A stretch of DNA of 64,000 nt, from NCBI RefSeq assembly GCF_016811995.1, contig NZ_CP069159.1:1488001-1552000 (forward strand), written 5' to 3'. Below, one piece after another: positions 29,751 through 40,694 of this stretch. The notes beneath the pieces are model-generated. The model had not been told where the DNA came from, ran no database searches, and saw only the letters and a program-made list of their open reading frames with translations. A program made the position numbers and the translations under genes. The DNA is from Citrobacter sp. R56. Lineage in GTDB: Bacteria > Pseudomonadota > Gammaproteobacteria > Enterobacterales > Enterobacteriaceae. Within the stretch, counting starts at the first letter, position 1. Each line of letters opens with the position of its first letter.

Positions 29751-30143
29751 TCAGGTTCGGCGAGGGATTTTTTGTGCGGGTAAGAAAATGATCATTAGTC
29801 CGGCCATAATGCACGCAACGCCCAACAGTGCTTTCACAGAGAACGCGCCCTGCATCCCAGGCAGCACCATCGACGCAACCCAGACGAGAATATAACTGAG
29901 ACTCAGCAAGGCGTATGCCTTACTGAGTTCGAGATGATGCAGTGCGTTATGCCAGCAAAAGACGGAAGCCAGATAGCCCAGCAGTCCGGAAAATAACGCG
30001 ATGGCACTGGCGTGAGCGGAAAACAGCGCCACAATGAAGGCGCCTGGGTGCAGTATGGGCGGCAATGACGCCATGGCAAAGCCAAGACTCAGTTGGGCTG
30101 CCGACGTAATCAAAACGCTGAGAAGTCCCCACAGTAATCCCAT
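29751..30143 (-). CDS. arnF: Undecaprenyl-phosphate-L-Ara4N flippase subunit ArnF
   Basis: Small multidrug resistance-like inner-membrane protein (130 aa, four hydrophobic helices) that with ArnE is proposed to flip undecaprenyl-phosphate-aminoarabinose to the periplasm. Start ATG at 30143 ([10 protein letters not shown]) by comparison with E. coli ArnF. Its A is shared with the arnE TAA stop. The segment [14 protein letters not shown] (here [18 protein letters not shown]) is typical. It is the last arn gene. In E. coli and Salmonella pmrD lies next to it; here only 11 bp separate it from menE. Confidence 0.93.
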   Translation of the reverse strand: MGLLWGLLSVLITSAAQLSLGFAMASLPPILHPGAFIVALFSAHASAIALFSGLLGYLASVFCWHNALHHLELSKAYALLSLSYILVWVASMVLPGMQGAFSVKALLGVACIMAGLMIIFLPAQKIPRRT

Positions 30144-30478
30144 TATACCGCGCTCCCAAGCACAAAAATGCCGGTGATAATCAATCCGACACCAAGCCAA
30201 TGGCGAACAGTGACGGGCTCTTGCCAAATTTTCCAGGCTGCCAGCGTGACCCAGACAAAGTTAAGACTGAGCATCGGATAGGCAATGCCGACGGGGATCG
30301 TTTGTAAAACCAGTAACCACAGCACCATTGCCGAGCCGAGGCAGGTCAGCGCAAGACCAAGCCACAGGGCGATGTGGCGTTTTCGGTAGTGCGACTGAAC
30401 CGGTCGGGTAGCCTGCTTCTGGCATAACTGTCCGCCAACGCTGAGCAAACTGGCCAGGATTAAGACTGGCCAGATCAT
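30143..30478 (-). CDS. arnE: Undecaprenyl-phosphate-L-Ara4N flippase subunit ArnE
   Basis: 111-aa EamA/SMR-like inner-membrane protein with four hydrophobic helices, partner of ArnF in the lipid A modification pathway. Segments [12 protein letters not shown] and [20 protein letters not shown] match E. coli ArnE. ATG at 30478 overlaps the arnT stop by 4 bp and its own stop overlaps the arnF start by 1 bp. The two subunits are thus produced together. Confidence 0.94.
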   Translation of the reverse strand: MIWPVLILASLLSVGGQLCQKQATRPVQSHYRKRHIALWLGLALTCLGSAMVLWLLVLQTIPVGIAYPMLSLNFVWVTLAAWKIWQEPVTVRHWLGVGLIITGIFVLGSAV

Positions 30479-32130
30479 TTGGGATAGTACTGAATTAGCA
30501 CCAGACGCCCCTGATTATCAATATTATCGGCAGGGGGTATGGCAAGGTCATTGATGTTTTCATCTTTTGCAATTGAAAGTACGAGTGAAATCTTCCCTTC
30601 CTGACGATGTTGGCTAAGCCAGTCATTAAAATCAGCACGGCTGACAAAACGCCCTTTAGCGTCCGGATAATTGAGGCCATACTTTAGCTCTCCTTTCTGC
30701 CCGTACATGATGATGTCATCTCGCCGCAGACTCCAGGCCAGACCGGCCGCCACGCCGACGCCGTCCGTCAGAATATAGCGACTCGTCATCAACGATTCCC
30801 GGGTCATCTCGACGAAAAACTGCGGTTGCTTCGATTCCATGACCCGGTCGGGGATCGAAAAACCAACGAAAATCGCCAGTCCCAGAGGGCTCAACGCAGA
30901 GAGCATCCACGTGTTGCGGGGAGAACTCAGGGTATACCAGCCAAAAAATGTCCAGATGATGAAGATCCCCCATGAGCAAAAGACCTTGTACAACTCGATA
31001 TGTTGCCAGATGGGGGATTTCAACGGTCCCCAGGGGGAAATAATAAAGGTCGCGACGATGCCGAAAATGCCAAAGGCGATGTTAATCCAGGCATTGGCAC
31101 GCAGTGAGCGGCTCTCTTTGCGTGCCGCCAGTTGGCCGTAATGTGCCATTAATAGCGCTAACGGCGCGAAACAGGAAAGAACATAGGTTGGCAATTTACC
31201 CCTGGCGATGCTGAAAAAGAGCAGCGGCATGACAATCCAGCATAACAAGTAGCCGGTGGTACGTGCGGGATCGCGGTTTTTCCAGCCCGCCCACAGTGAA
31301 CCGGGGAGCAGCCCCAGCCACGGAAGGCTTCCCGCAATTAACACGGGCAGGTAGTACCAGACAGGGGCTTTATGTTGGGCGTCGTCCATCGCAAAACGTT
31401 GAATGTGTTCGACCCAGAAGAAATAGTGCCAGAAATCCGGCTCACGCAGGGCGATGGCAATCCCCCACGGGAGTACGATTGCAGTACAGCCCAGGATCGC
31501 CAGCCAGCCGTAAATGAACAGATCTTTCCAGCGTTTTTGTACCATCACCCACGGTAAAACGCTCACGACCGGAACGGCCAGCGCAAGAAAACCCTTGGTC
31601 ATCACCCCCATGCCGCACGTCACGCCCAACAAGAGAAACGCGATGATTTTTGTCTTTGTTGACGTTGCCTGCATCCCTTCCCAGAAACAGCACATACCGG
31701 CCATTAACCACAGGGCGATGATCGGGTCGAGTACGGCAAAGGTGCCAATACTGTACACCGCAAACATCGTCAGATAGATAATGCAGGCGAAGGCGGCAGT
31801 GCGTTTGTCTTGCCAGAATCGGAATGCAAGCCAGCCCACCAGTAATGTGGTGAGTAATGTTGCAACAATAACACCGGCCCGAACGCCAAAATTGGTGGCG
31901 CCAAATAACCACTGTCCGAGACTATTGAGCCAATAACCCGCCACGGGTTTTTCAAAATAGCGTAATCCCAGAAAATGCGGGACTACCCAGTCGCCGGACG
32001 CCAGCATCTCACGGCTGATTTCCGCGTAGCGTGATTCATCAGGCTGCCAGAGCAGGCGACTGTTGATGGGGAGAATATAGTAGAGCGTAAATAACGCGGC
32101 GAATGCCAGATAATAACGTAGAGATTTCAT
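30475..32130 (-). CDS. arnT: Lipid A 4-amino-4-deoxy-L-arabinosyltransferase ArnT
   Basis: Inner-membrane GT83 glycosyltransferase that moves L-Ara4N from undecaprenyl phosphate to lipid A on the periplasmic face, lowering negative charge and giving polymyxin resistance. The 551 aa contain about 12 membrane helices. The catalytic periplasmic loop segment is [17 protein letters not shown], and a C-terminal soluble domain follows. I prefer ATG 32130; a GTG one codon earlier is possible. It overlaps the arnD stop. Confidence 0.95.
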   Translation of the reverse strand: MKSLRYYLAFAALFTLYYILPINSRLLWQPDESRYAEISREMLASGDWVVPHFLGLRYFEKPVAGYWLNSLGQWLFGATNFGVRAGVIVATLLTTLLVGWLAFRFWQDKRTAAFACIIYLTMFAVYSIGTFAVLDPIIALWLMAGMCCFWEGMQATSTKTKIIAFLLLGVTCGMGVMTKGFLALAVPVVSVLPWVMVQKRWKDLFIYGWLAILGCTAIVLPWGIAIALREPDFWHYFFWVEHIQRFAMDDAQHKAPVWYYLPVLIAGSLPWLGLLPGSLWAGWKNRDPARTTGYLLCWIVMPLLFFSIARGKLPTYVLSCFAPLALLMAHYGQLAARKESRSLRANAWINIAFGIFGIVATFIISPWGPLKSPIWQHIELYKVFCSWGIFIIWTFFGWYTLSSPRNTWMLSALSPLGLAIFVGFSIPDRVMESKQPQFFVEMTRESLMTSRYILTDGVGVAAGLAWSLRRDDIIMYGQKGELKYGLNYPDAKGRFVSRADFNDWLSQHRQEGKISLVLSIAKDENINDLAIPPADNIDNQGRLVLIQYYPK

Positions 32131-33029
32131 CACGTGTCACTCACCTGTTGCTGGCAGCCCAGCCAGCCTTCACGGCCTGCGATTTTGCCACGACCAATTT
32201 TCCCCACAGGTAATGCCTCCGGCGTGACCGGAAGTAAATCGCCAAGAGGACAGAAAGTAATCCCCGCCTCTGCGGCACGAATAAGCAGATCTTCAAAGTT
32301 GCGATGCCAGGCAATCCCTTCAACTTCTGCGTGAATGGTATAGACCGGGGTTCCTTCGCTCATCGATATGCGAGAGAGGAGCCAGGTATTGAAATCCTCT
32401 GCCTTCACTTCCCGCCCTACAACCTCATCCCAGGTGGGGAGCGTAACGGGGATCTGCGGGGTGCCTGTTTGACCTGAATCGAGTACGGGGCGGAATAATG
32501 ACGAACCCCGACAGTCGCTGTTATAGCGCAAATGGAAGGTTTCTTTCGCATGAACGACGCGCTGGTCGGCACGCCAGCCCGCGACGGCGGAGCAGGTGAC
32601 CGGTCGTCCGGTTAACGCCTCCAGCGCGGTGATGCCTCGTTCGATATCGTTAATGAGCGTGTAATCATCCCAGTTTCCGCTGTGGGTCTGCCAGGCATGA
32701 TGATCCCAGGCGTGTAACCCCGTTTCGTGTCGCGCGGCGGTATCGCGGATAATTTGCGCATTTGCACGCCCAATCTCTTTACCCGGCCAGGCGGTGCCTG
32801 CCAGCAGGATATCCCAGCCGTAAAGCGATGCTGCGTTCGAACGCAGCATTTTCCACAAAAATTGGGGCTTCACGAGACGCCAGAGATGGCGCCCCATGTT
32901 GTCGGGTCCGACGCTGAAGAAAAAACTTGCCCGAATATGATATCGGTTCAATGTTTCTAACAGACGGGGTACGCCTTCGCGCGTCCCCCTGAAGGTATCG
33001 ACATCAATACGCAAACCCACCGTTGTCAT
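32130..33029 (-). CDS. arnD: Undecaprenyl-phosphate-L-Ara4FN deformylase ArnD
   Basis: Polysaccharide deacetylase-like (NodB fold) enzyme that removes the formyl group from undecaprenyl-phosphate-Ara4FN before flipping. The 299 aa start with the metal-binding motif [13 protein letters not shown] (residues near 7-19). The second metal segment HAWDHHAWQ lies mid-protein. The length matches E. coli ArnD (296). It overlaps arnA by 4 bp (ATGA). Confidence 0.95.
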   Translation of the reverse strand: MTTVGLRIDVDTFRGTREGVPRLLETLNRYHIRASFFFSVGPDNMGRHLWRLVKPQFLWKMLRSNAASLYGWDILLAGTAWPGKEIGRANAQIIRDTAARHETGLHAWDHHAWQTHSGNWDDYTLINDIERGITALEALTGRPVTCSAVAGWRADQRVVHAKETFHLRYNSDCRGSSLFRPVLDSGQTGTPQIPVTLPTWDEVVGREVKAEDFNTWLLSRISMSEGTPVYTIHAEVEGIAWHRNFEDLLIRAAEAGITFCPLGDLLPVTPEALPVGKIGRGKIAGREGWLGCQQQVSDT

Positions 33030-35011
33030 AATGCGTGTTCCGTTATATCCACGCTGCGCAAGAAGAAGTCCAGCGTCTCTTCTACGGTTTCATCCATAGC
33101 AATGGACGGTTCCCAATCCAGGCAGCGTTTTGCATTACGGATATTGGGTTTGCGGTGCTCGACGTCCTGATAACCTTTACCGTAGTAGGTGCTGCTTTCG
33201 ACGACCCGGAAACCGGCAAACGGCGGGAAATGCTGGCGCAGCGGGTGTTTCTCGAAGCTGCTGAGCAACATTTCCGCCAGTTCCTGAATGCTCGCTTCAT
33301 TATCCGGGTTACCGATGTTAATAATTTCACCCTCGCAACGGCCTCCTTCATTTTCAATGATGCGGAATAACGCCTCAATGCCGTCGCGAATATCAGTAAA
33401 GCAACGTTTCTGTTTTCCGCCTTCAATGAGTTTAATGGGAGAACCTTCGACCAGGTTCAGGATCAATTGGGTAATGGCGCGCGAACTGCCAATACGGGCG
33501 GCATCAAGGCTGTCCAGGCGCGGGCCCATCCAGTTGAAAGGACGAAAGAGGGTAAATCGTAAGCCTTCTTTTTCGCCGTATGCCCAAATCACGCGGTCCA
33601 ACAATTGCTTGGAAACCGAGTAAATCCAGCGCGGTTTATTCACCGGGCCGACAATGAGATTCGAACTATCCTCATCAAACATCTTATCCGTACACATGCC
33701 GTAGACTTCAGATGTTGACGGGAAAATAATCCGCTTACGGTATTTCACGCAGTAACGGATGATTCTCAGGTTTTCTTCAAAATCCAGCTCAAAGACGCGC
33801 AGCGGGTTACGGGTGTACTCAATCGGGGTCGCAATCGCCACCAGCGGCAGCACGACATCGCATTTTTTGACATGGTATTCAATCCATTCGGAATGAATGC
33901 TGATGTCACCTTCCACAAAATGAAAGCGCGGATGATTGAGAAAACGGCCAATCGCATCGCTGCCAATGTCCAGACCATAAACTTCGTAGTTCTCTTCCCG
34001 CAGCAATCGTTCGGTCAAATGATTACCAATAAAACCGTTCACACCGAGGATCAGCACGCGGGTAGGCCGTGTAGCGGTTGAAACAGACTGCGTATTCAGG
34101 CGAGAACCCGCGACCAGACCTAATGCCAGCGCCAGCTGCGAGCCTTGCATATAGATACCGTCACCGGCTTGCCCGGTGACAATCTCCAGTGCGCCATCCG
34201 CGCAGGCGATAAGCAACGGCGCGATGGAGATCACCGTGCCCGCCGGATGGTTAACTGCCATCCTGGGATGTATGCGTGATGACCAGACCGTGAACTTTTG
34301 GGTGCCCACGTAGCTAAACGCGCCAGGCCAGGGATCTGACACCGCACGAACCATACTGTGTAATTCTGCTGCCGGTTTATTCCAGTCAAGGCGGCTGTCT
34401 TCTGGCGTGCGACGGCCGTAGCAACTGGCGTCGGATTCCCGCTGGGGCATCTCTTCAATGTGCCCGTTTTTAATGGCGGGCAGAATGTTTGCCAGTAACT
34501 GGCGGGCTGCCTGACATAATTTTCGGTGCAAGGTAATCGCGACGTCTTCCGGTGCGATGGTAACGTGTTGCTGAGCGACAATCGCCCCCGCATCAGCGCG
34601 TTTCACCATCCGGTGAAGCGTCACGCCGGTTTCGGTTTCGCCATTGACCAACACCCAGTTCAGCGGCGCGCGCCCCCGGTATTTGGGCAGCAGTGAACCG
34701 TGAAGATTGAATGCACCTGCCGGCGCGAGGGACAAAATGTCATCGCTGAGCAAATGGCGGTAATAGAATGAGAAAATAACCTCAGGGGCGAGCTGGCGAA
34801 TACGCTCAGTCCAGATGGGATGGTTGACGTCATCCGGGGCAAATACCGGGATCCCGGCATCCGCACCCAGACGGGAAACCGAGCCAAAAAATGCTTTTTC
34901 TGCAGGGTTATCAGCATGGGTAAAAATGGCGGTTATTTCATAACCTGCGTCCAGTAATGCCTCAATTCCCTGACATCCCATATCGTGATACGCGAAGACG
35001 ACGGTTTTCAT
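33026..35011 (-). CDS. arnA: Bifunctional UDP-L-Ara4N formyltransferase / UDP-glucuronate dehydrogenase ArnA
   Basis: Cytosolic two-domain enzyme. The N-terminal formyltransferase (about 1-300) uses N10-formyl-THF; its active-site segment [19 protein letters not shown] is visible. The C-terminal Rossmann dehydrogenase (about 315-661) oxidatively decarboxylates UDP-glucuronate; the [10 protein letters not shown] nucleotide motif and [12 protein letters not shown] (Tyr/Lys-type active site) are visible. The total of 661 aa matches E. coli ArnA (660). It overlaps arnC and arnD by 4 bp each. Confidence 0.96.
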   Translation of the reverse strand: MKTVVFAYHDMGCQGIEALLDAGYEITAIFTHADNPAEKAFFGSVSRLGADAGIPVFAPDDVNHPIWTERIRQLAPEVIFSFYYRHLLSDDILSLAPAGAFNLHGSLLPKYRGRAPLNWVLVNGETETGVTLHRMVKRADAGAIVAQQHVTIAPEDVAITLHRKLCQAARQLLANILPAIKNGHIEEMPQRESDASCYGRRTPEDSRLDWNKPAAELHSMVRAVSDPWPGAFSYVGTQKFTVWSSRIHPRMAVNHPAGTVISIAPLLIACADGALEIVTGQAGDGIYMQGSQLALALGLVAGSRLNTQSVSTATRPTRVLILGVNGFIGNHLTERLLREENYEVYGLDIGSDAIGRFLNHPRFHFVEGDISIHSEWIEYHVKKCDVVLPLVAIATPIEYTRNPLRVFELDFEENLRIIRYCVKYRKRIIFPSTSEVYGMCTDKMFDEDSSNLIVGPVNKPRWIYSVSKQLLDRVIWAYGEKEGLRFTLFRPFNWMGPRLDSLDAARIGSSRAITQLILNLVEGSPIKLIEGGKQKRCFTDIRDGIEALFRIIENEGGRCEGEIINIGNPDNEASIQELAEMLLSSFEKHPLRQHFPPFAGFRVVESSTYYGKGYQDVEHRKPNIRNAKRCLDWEPSIAMDETVEETLDFFLRSVDITEHAL

Positions 35012-35991
35012 GCGTGACTTTCCTCAGTTGACTGCGGGTTTTGTGGACGGATAACGTGCTGAACAAAATAGCGGGGACGGGCGCGTACATCGTTATAGAT
35101 GCGTCCAATATATTCACCGAGTAACCCCATACCGATGAACTGTGCGCCGATAAACGTAAACAGGACGGCAAACAGCATAAATACCCCTTCTGCTGCCCAC
35201 TGAGGCCCGAGCGTCAGTCGAAGCACGACGAGAAGTACTGCCAGGGTAAAGCCGGAAGCGGCGATCACGCTACCCAACAGGCTTAACATGCGCAGGGGCG
35301 TGGTTGTCAGGCAGGTCACCAGGTCATACATCAAATTGATCAGGCGCATGAAGCTGTATTTGGAATCGCCAAATTCGCGCTCTGCGTGATGCACCGGAAT
35401 TTCTGTTGCCCGGCGGGCGAAAATATTGGCCAGAATTGGGATGAACGTACTGCGCTCCTGGCAATGCAGCATGGCGTCGACAATGTGACGACGATAAGCT
35501 CGCAGCATGCAACCATAGTCTCCCATGGCTTTGCCCGTTGTCCGTTGAATCAAATGATTGATCATTCGGGAGGCTGTTTTGCGAAACAGACTGTCCTGCC
35601 GGTTTTGACGCACCGTTCCAACGACATCAAATCCTTCCTCTGCGGTGGCCACCAGACGCGGGATCTCTTCCGGTGGATTTTGTAAATCGGCGTCCAGTGT
35701 GATTACCAAATCCCCTGTGACGTGACTGAAACCGGCCATAATGGCGGAATGTTGACCATAGTTGCGATTCAATAAGACAGCCACGATGTGGCTGTCTTCA
35801 CCCTGAGAAGCGTTGATGAGCAGCTCTGCTGAGTTGTCGCTACTGCCGTCATCAACCAGCAAAATTTCGTACTCTTTACCGAGTTGTCGGCATGCGGCGT
35901 TGGTTCGTCTGATAAGTTCAGGCAGGCTCTCCTGTTCGTTATAGACAGGAATAACAACAGACACTTTCTTAATGGGGGCAGCGTCAAACAT
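35008..35991 (-). CDS. arnC: Undecaprenyl-phosphate 4-deoxy-4-formamido-L-arabinose transferase ArnC
   Basis: GT2-family transferase (dolichol-phosphate-mannose synthase type) that attaches formylated aminoarabinose to undecaprenyl phosphate at the cytosolic face. The 327 aa show [22 protein letters not shown] and the metal motif [11 protein letters not shown]. Two C-terminal membrane helices follow (about 235-257 and 270-292). The start ATG at 35991 lies 2 bp after the arnB stop. Confidence 0.95.
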   Translation of the reverse strand: MFDAAPIKKVSVVIPVYNEQESLPELIRRTNAACRQLGKEYEILLVDDGSSDNSAELLINASQGEDSHIVAVLLNRNYGQHSAIMAGFSHVTGDLVITLDADLQNPPEEIPRLVATAEEGFDVVGTVRQNRQDSLFRKTASRMINHLIQRTTGKAMGDYGCMLRAYRRHIVDAMLHCQERSTFIPILANIFARRATEIPVHHAEREFGDSKYSFMRLINLMYDLVTCLTTTPLRMLSLLGSVIAASGFTLAVLLVVLRLTLGPQWAAEGVFMLFAVLFTFIGAQFIGMGLLGEYIGRIYNDVRARPRYFVQHVIRPQNPQSTEESHA

Positions 35992-35993
35992 GA

Positions 35994-37133
35994 TTATTGT
36001 CCCACCAGCTGTTGAAGCGCCGTAATGACGCGGTCAGTATCATCGGAAGTCATATCAGGGAATAACGGCAGTGAGCAGATGCGGGCGCTGTTCCATTCGG
36101 TATTCGCAAGCCGCAGGTCTTTGAACTGCTCACGGTAATATTTTTGCGTGTGTGCGGCCCGGAAATGTAAACCCGTACCAATTCCGCGGGACTTAAGCGC
36201 TTCCATTAACGCGTCCCGATCCATTCCACAACGCGTTTCATCTACGCGGATAATAAACAGATGCCAGGCATGAACGTGCGCCCAGGAAGGCTGAGCCAGC
36301 GGTTGAAAGGGAGTATTCGCCAGCGCCTGTTGATAGCGCAGGGCAATCTCCGTCCGACGGGCATTAAGTTGCTCCAGCTTACGCAACTGCACCAGAGCGA
36401 TAGCCGCATTAATATCAGTCAGATTGTATTTAAAACCGGGAGCGAGGACTTCTGCCTGTGGCGCCCGGCCATAGGTTTGTCGGTCATAGGCATCAACGCC
36501 AAGACCGTGAAACTTAAGGCTACGAAGCTGTTGGGCGAGTGCAGTGTTATCCGTGACAATTAGCCCACCTTCCGCACAGGTGACGTTTTTGATGGCGTGG
36601 AAGGAGAAAATGGCGGTGCCGCGCCAGCCGACATGATGCCCCTTATACCGGGTGCCTGTAGCATGGGCGGCGTCTTCAATAATCGGAATACCATAACGCT
36701 CGCCAATCGCGTAAATAGCGTCCATATCGGCCGGTGCGCCTGCGTAATGTACCGGGATAATGGCTTTAGTACGGGGCGTGATCGCGGATTCGATTTGCTC
36801 CGGCGTGACCATCAACGTGTCCCTGTCAATATCGATCATCACGGGCGTCGCGCCCAGCAACACAATCATGTTGAGTGTAGAAACCCAGGTCATTGACGGT
36901 GTAATCACCTCGTCGCCTGCACCGATGCCAAGCGCCATGAGCGTGATGTGCATTCCGGCGGTGGCAGAACTCACGGCAATGGCGTGTTGGTTTCCGGTTA
37001 GCGTACAGAAGGCGTCTTCTAACGCCTGGTTTTTGGGACCGGTCGTTATCCATCCAGAGTCAAGAACTTCCCGGACAGCGGTAAGTTCTTCCTCACCCAT
37101 CGCTGGGCGAGAAAAAGGCAAAAAGTCAGACAT
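35994..37133 (-). CDS. arnB: UDP-Ara4O aminotransferase ArnB
   Basis: PLP-dependent DegT/DnrJ/EryC1 aminotransferase that makes UDP-L-Ara4N using glutamate. The 379 aa carry the PLP lysine Lys182 in [13 protein letters not shown], with substrate segments [14 protein letters not shown] and [12 protein letters not shown] chose the ATG at 37133 ([10 protein letters not shown]), 6 bp after AAGGA; ATG codons at 37136 and further upstream are alternatives. It is the first gene of arnBCADTEF, preceded by a PmrA-box candidate. Confidence 0.95.
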   Translation of the reverse strand: MSDFLPFSRPAMGEEELTAVREVLDSGWITTGPKNQALEDAFCTLTGNQHAIAVSSATAGMHITLMALGIGAGDEVITPSMTWVSTLNMIVLLGATPVMIDIDRDTLMVTPEQIESAITPRTKAIIPVHYAGAPADMDAIYAIGERYGIPIIEDAAHATGTRYKGHHVGWRGTAIFSFHAIKNVTCAEGGLIVTDNTALAQQLRSLKFHGLGVDAYDRQTYGRAPQAEVLAPGFKYNLTDINAAIALVQLRKLEQLNARRTEIALRYQQALANTPFQPLAQPSWAHVHAWHLFIIRVDETRCGMDRDALMEALKSRGIGTGLHFRAAHTQKYYREQFKDLRLANTEWNSARICSLPLFPDMTSDDTDRVITALQQLVGQ

Positions 37134-37227
37134 CATATTTCCTTTAGCCATAAATCGCTGTCACCCCTTATATTCAAAGAGGATAAATAGCAGAACGAAA
37201 GGGTAGTTATTTCATTTGGTCATGCAG

Positions 37228-37266
37228 ATTAAAGATTGAATATTAATTTAACCTTAAGAACTTAAG
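37228..37266. promoter_or_regulatory. Candidate PmrA box and arnB promoter (shared arnB/ais region)
   Basis: On the minus strand CTTAAG (37258-37253), five bases, then ATTAAT (37247-37242) fits the PmrA pattern of two TTAA-centred hexamers 11 bp apart. Eight bases further a -10-like TTTAAT lies at 37233-37228. A second CTTAAG at 37261-37266 extends the array. Both hexamers are palindromic, so the site could serve ais as well. PmrA control of arn is well established in Salmonella and E. coli. Confidence 0.75.
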
Positions 37267-37414
37267 ATGAATGAAAAATAATAAAATATTTTTGTTTTCA
37301 TCTATTTATCTTTTGCCTTTATCATTTTTTTAAGGCATTTTGCGCACATTCCTGGATTTATTTTTGAGCTGGCCTGGTAACGTGGTTTATCAGTTTTAAT
37401 GAGTGGAAATTATC

Positions 37415-38020
37415 GTGTTAGCATTAACCCTAAGTTCAGTAAAATCTAAAAAAATTGTCACTATCATGATGATGGTGTTCGCGATTCTGGCTGGTCTCAG
37501 CACCCGGTTAGCCTGGAGTAGTAATGGGTTGCCACGGATCGATAGTGAGACGCTCGCGGCAATTGCCCAGCATCATCCCGTCGTGGTGCTATATCGCCAC
37601 GCTGAGCGCTGCGATCGCTCTGATAATAAATGTCTGTCGGATCAAACCGGGATCACCGTTAACGGCGCGCATAACGCCAGAGAGCGTGGCAAAATGTTTA
37701 GTACCAATATTGCAGATTACGATCTCTATTCCAGCGATGCCGTACGTACAATCCAGTCTGCGACCTGGTTTTCCGCTGACAAGAAGGTCACTGTCGATAA
37801 AAATATGCAAAAATGTGGGCACAGTATTTATGGTTCAATTGAAGCATTACAGGAGAAGTCAAAAAATAAAAATGTGGTGATATTTACGCACAATCATTGT
37901 TTATCTTATATTGCGAAGGATAAGCGCGGCGTCAAATTTGAACCTGACTATCTGGATGCGCTGGTGATGCATTCTGAGAATGGAAAGTTAATCCTGGATG
38001 GTGAACTTGTTTCCAGATAA
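37415..38020 (+). CDS. ais: Lipopolysaccharide core heptose(II)-phosphate phosphatase Ais
   Basis: Periplasmic histidine-phosphatase-like enzyme (PmrG in Salmonella) that removes phosphate from heptose II of the LPS core, a PmrA-regulated modification. The 201 aa begin with a hydrophobic signal segment (about 13-31). The phosphatase motif is RHAERCDRS (near residue 62), followed by [15 protein letters not shown] and [12 protein letters not shown] chose GTG 37415, since GTGGAA lies 6-8 bp upstream and the N-terminus aligns with E. coli Ais. A GTG at 37403 lacks a ribosome site. Confidence 0.93.
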   Translation: MLALTLSSVKSKKIVTIMMMVFAILAGLSTRLAWSSNGLPRIDSETLAAIAQHHPVVVLYRHAERCDRSDNKCLSDQTGITVNGAHNARERGKMFSTNIADYDLYSSDAVRTIQSATWFSADKKVTVDKNMQKCGHSIYGSIEALQEKSKNKNVVIFTHNHCLSYIAKDKRGVKFEPDYLDALVMHSENGKLILDGELVSR

Positions 38021-38033
38021 GTAGACTGTATGA

Positions 38034-38072
38034 GGTTATTATGACAGTGTGGGAAATGTCATAATAATAACC
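38034..38072. terminator. Bidirectional hairpin between ais and nudI
   Basis: GGTTATTATGACA (38034-38046) pairs with TGTCATAATAATAACC (38057-38072) apart from a 3-nt bulge. It lies between convergent genes and is followed by TTTAAA on the plus side. It is likely a shared terminator, although the stem is A/T-rich. Confidence 0.6.
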
Positions 38073-38092
38073 TTTAAATATGTCTGGTCTAA

Positions 38093-38518
38093 TTACAACA
38101 GACCTTTTAATGATAACGTCTTACGGGTGGCGACATTGAGGTCGTAACCTGCAAGGTCTTCCGGTTTTACCCACGCCCAGTCCTGGAACTCTTCATTAAT
38201 CTGTACATCACGATTCGCTGAAATGCAGTCAAAAATAAGATAAATCATATAGATTTCTTCCTGACGACCATCCGCATACGTCTTGGTGCGAATATCATCA
38301 CTGAACGTCCACGGGGTAATATCGGTCAGGATTAACTTCTCGCCAAGTTCTTCCCTGACTTCCCGGCGCAGCGCTTCTTCGATCCGTTCACCTGGCTCAA
38401 CGCCGCCGCCGGATAGCGCCCACTGACCGGGAAATACACCACGGTCATCGGCCATTTTGCATAATAGATAACAGCCATCATTCTGAATTAACGGGCAGAC
38501 AATAGTCCTTTGACGCAT
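38093..38518 (-). CDS. nudI: Nudix nucleoside triphosphatase NudI
   Basis: Cytosolic Nudix hydrolase (YfaO); the E. coli enzyme hydrolyses nucleoside triphosphates, preferring pyrimidine deoxynucleotides such as dTTP, dUTP and dCTP. The 141 aa include a complete Nudix box, from [11 protein letters not shown] through [14 protein letters not shown] (about residues 38-62), with the REXXEE metal-binding core. The length matches E. coli NudI. It is convergent with ais. Confidence 0.95.
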   Translation of the reverse strand: MRQRTIVCPLIQNDGCYLLCKMADDRGVFPGQWALSGGGVEPGERIEEALRREVREELGEKLILTDITPWTFSDDIRTKTYADGRQEEIYMIYLIFDCISANRDVQINEEFQDWAWVKPEDLAGYDLNVATRKTLSLKGLL

Positions 38519-38791
38519 CGATATATTCCTTGCAGGAGAGGGAGAAGGGCAGATAAAGAATACGGGACCCGGCGCACCTGTGGAAGCGGTTATTTTGCCA
38601 TAACGATCGTCACACCACGGTTATTGTTTCTATCAAGTTAAAGTTTGTAACCATTGAGAAACACCATGAGTAGTATTTGGTTACAATATGCCATCGGATC
38701 GCTTTTTTAGATCATTGATTCCTGAAGCACTGGCAGTACAATCCTGCGGTTTTGGGATCTTAAATTTATTTGCTTGCTGGAAAGGGAAAAA

Positions 38792-39334
38792 ATGAAAAAA
38801 AGCGTTTTATTCGGTCTTGCTGGGATACTGTTTGTTTCTGCGTCGGCGAATGCAATCAGTATTAGCGGCCAGGCTGGCGAAGAGTACACTAACCTCGCTG
38901 TTGGTATCGGTACTGAATCTTCCGGACTGGCGTTGAGCGGTAACTGGATGCATAGCGACGACGACGGCGATACGGCGGGCCTTGGCCTTGGTGTGAACAT
39001 CCCGTTGGGCCCGTTTATGGCAACAGTTGGTGGGAAAGGTCTTTGGACCAACCCGCAAGATAACGATGAAGGCTATGCTGCTGCGGTAGGCGGTGGTTTA
39101 CAGTGGAAGATCGGCCAAAACTTTAACCTGTTTGGCGAGTATTACTACTCTCCGGACTCGCTCTCCAGCGGAATTGAGAGCTATGAAGAGGCAAATGCAG
39201 GGGCGCGCTTAAACATTCTGCGTCCGCTGAGCATCGAGGCTGGATACCGTTATTTGACCCTCACAGGTAAAGACGGCGCTCCTGATAACACGATTGCTGA
39301 TGGCCCGTATGTAGGTGTGAGTGCCAGCTTCTGA
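38792..39334 (+). CDS. yfaZ: Outer-membrane protein YfaZ
   Basis: 180-aa protein of the YfaZ family, predicted outer-membrane beta-barrel of unknown function. A signal peptide of about 21 residues (MKKSVLFGLAGILFVSASANA) is visible. It is followed by alternating amphipathic strands rich in Gly and aromatic residues and a C-terminal Phe (VGVSASF), typical of BAM substrates. The start ATG 38792 follows AAAGGGA and gives the E. coli length. It ends in a GC-rich hairpin. Confidence 0.92.
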   Translation: MKKSVLFGLAGILFVSASANAISISGQAGEEYTNLAVGIGTESSGLALSGNWMHSDDDGDTAGLGLGVNIPLGPFMATVGGKGLWTNPQDNDEGYAAAVGGGLQWKIGQNFNLFGEYYYSPDSLSSGIESYEEANAGARLNILRPLSIEAGYRYLTLTGKDGAPDNTIADGPYVGVSASF

Positions 39335-39341
39335 TCCTGAT

Positions 39342-39361
39342 GGCGCGACCTTCGTCGCGCC
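39342..39361 (+). terminator. Terminator-like hairpin after yfaZ
   Basis: GGCGCGAC (39342-39349) pairs with GTCGCGCC (39354-39361) around CTTC, 8 bp after the yfaZ stop. The following sequence TGCTTTATCC has few T, so read-through into yfaY is possible. Confidence 0.6.
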
Positions 39362-39462
39362 TGCTTTATCCTGTTCACCCTTTCCCTCCTCTTTGCTTCT
39401 TACCCCCTCTCTGTGCGCTTTGCGTTATATACTCCTCATACTTCAAGTTGCAGGAGAACACG

Positions 39463-40659
39463 ATGTTAAACGTGGAGATGTTATCCACCGGGGATGAAGT
39501 GTTGCACGGACAAATCGTGGACACTAATGCCGCCTGGCTGGCTGATTTTTTCTTTAACCAGGGAGTGCCGTTATCACGCCGAAATACGGTGGGTGATAAT
39601 CTTGACGATCTGGTGGCGGTATTACGCGAACGTAGCGAACATGCCGACGTGCTCATCGTCAACGGTGGTCTGGGGCCAACCAGCGATGATCTGAGTGCGC
39701 AGGCCGCGGCGACGGCAAAAGGTGAAGGGCTGGTGCTTCATGAGGCATGGCTTGCCGAAATGGAACGTTTCTTCCGCGAGCGTGGGCGGGTCATGGCACC
39801 CGCCAACCGCAAGCAGGCCGAACTGCCTGCCAGCGCCGAGTTTATCAATAACCCGGTGGGGACGGCGTGCGGATTCGCCCTGAAGCTCAATCGTTGTCTG
39901 ATGTTTTTTACGCCGGGCGTCCCGTCTGAATTTAAAGTGATGGTCGAACATGAAATTCTGCCGCGTTTGTGTGAGCGTTTTTCACTCTCGGAACCTCCGC
40001 TTTGTCTGCGTTTGACTACGTTCGGGCGCTCGGAAAGCGATCTCGCACAGAGTCTTGATTCGCTGACACTGCCGCCTGGGGTCACGATGGGTTATCGATC
40101 ATCGATGCCGATCATTGAGCTGAAACTCACCGGACCTGACACGCAGCGAGAAGCGATGCAGGCGATATGGCCGCAGGTCAAACGTGTCGCCGGGCAAAGC
40201 ATGATTTTTGAAGGCACCGAAGGATTGCCTGCGCAAATAGCCCATTGCTTACAAGAGAGTCAACTGAGTCTGACCCTGAGTGAGCAATATACCGGCGGTC
40301 TGTTAGCGCTTCAGCTATCACGAGCGGGCGCGCCGTTGCTTGCCAGCGAAGTGGTGCCCTCTCAGGAAGAAACGCTGGATCAGACCGCACACTGGACAAC
40401 GGAGCGACGCAGCAAGCATTACGCCGGGCTGGCGTTAGCCGTTTCAGGGCTCGAAAACGAACATCTCAATTTTGCGCTGGCGACACCGGAAGGCACGTTT
40501 GCTTTACGTGTACATCTCAGTGCCAATCGGCACAGTTTGCAGGTGCGTCAGGAGGTCTGCGCCATGATGGCGTTGAACATGTTACGTCGTTGGTTAAACG
40601 GGATGGACATCACCAGTGAACATGGCTGGATTGAGGTGGTTGAATCGCTGACGGTTTAG
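39463..40659 (+). CDS. yfaY: CinA-family protein YfaY
   Basis: 398-aa protein with an N-terminal MoaB/Mog-like molybdopterin-binding (MoCF) domain. The segments are MLSTGDEVLHGQIVDTNA and VLIVNGGLGPTSDDLS (about 1-170). A degenerate C-terminal CinA-like deamidase region follows. The related CinA acts as an NMN deamidase; YfaY activity is not established. In the C-terminal part EQYTGGLLALQL stands where CinA has its catalytic Ser/Tyr segment, so the activity may differ. ATG 39463 is chosen for its CAGGAG site; the longer frame upstream is non-homologous. Confidence 0.92.
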   Translation: MLNVEMLSTGDEVLHGQIVDTNAAWLADFFFNQGVPLSRRNTVGDNLDDLVAVLRERSEHADVLIVNGGLGPTSDDLSAQAAATAKGEGLVLHEAWLAEMERFFRERGRVMAPANRKQAELPASAEFINNPVGTACGFALKLNRCLMFFTPGVPSEFKVMVEHEILPRLCERFSLSEPPLCLRLTTFGRSESDLAQSLDSLTLPPGVTMGYRSSMPIIELKLTGPDTQREAMQAIWPQVKRVAGQSMIFEGTEGLPAQIAHCLQESQLSLTLSEQYTGGLLALQLSRAGAPLLASEVVPSQEETLDQTAHWTTERRSKHYAGLALAVSGLENEHLNFALATPEGTFALRVHLSANRHSLQVRQEVCAMMALNMLRRWLNGMDITSEHGWIEVVESLTV

Positions 40660-40667
40660 CTCTGTAA

Positions 40668-40694
40668 TACCCGATGGCGCAACGCCATCGGGTA
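40668..40694. repeat. Perfect 12-bp palindrome between yfaY and glpC
   Basis: TACCCGATGGCG (40668-40679) and CGCCATCGGGTA (40683-40694) are exact inverted copies around CAA. It lies between convergent stops and resembles a single REP-like unit. Without a T-run it may act as a 3' mRNA stabiliser. In K-12 the rhmRDTA genes occupy this junction. Confidence 0.7.
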
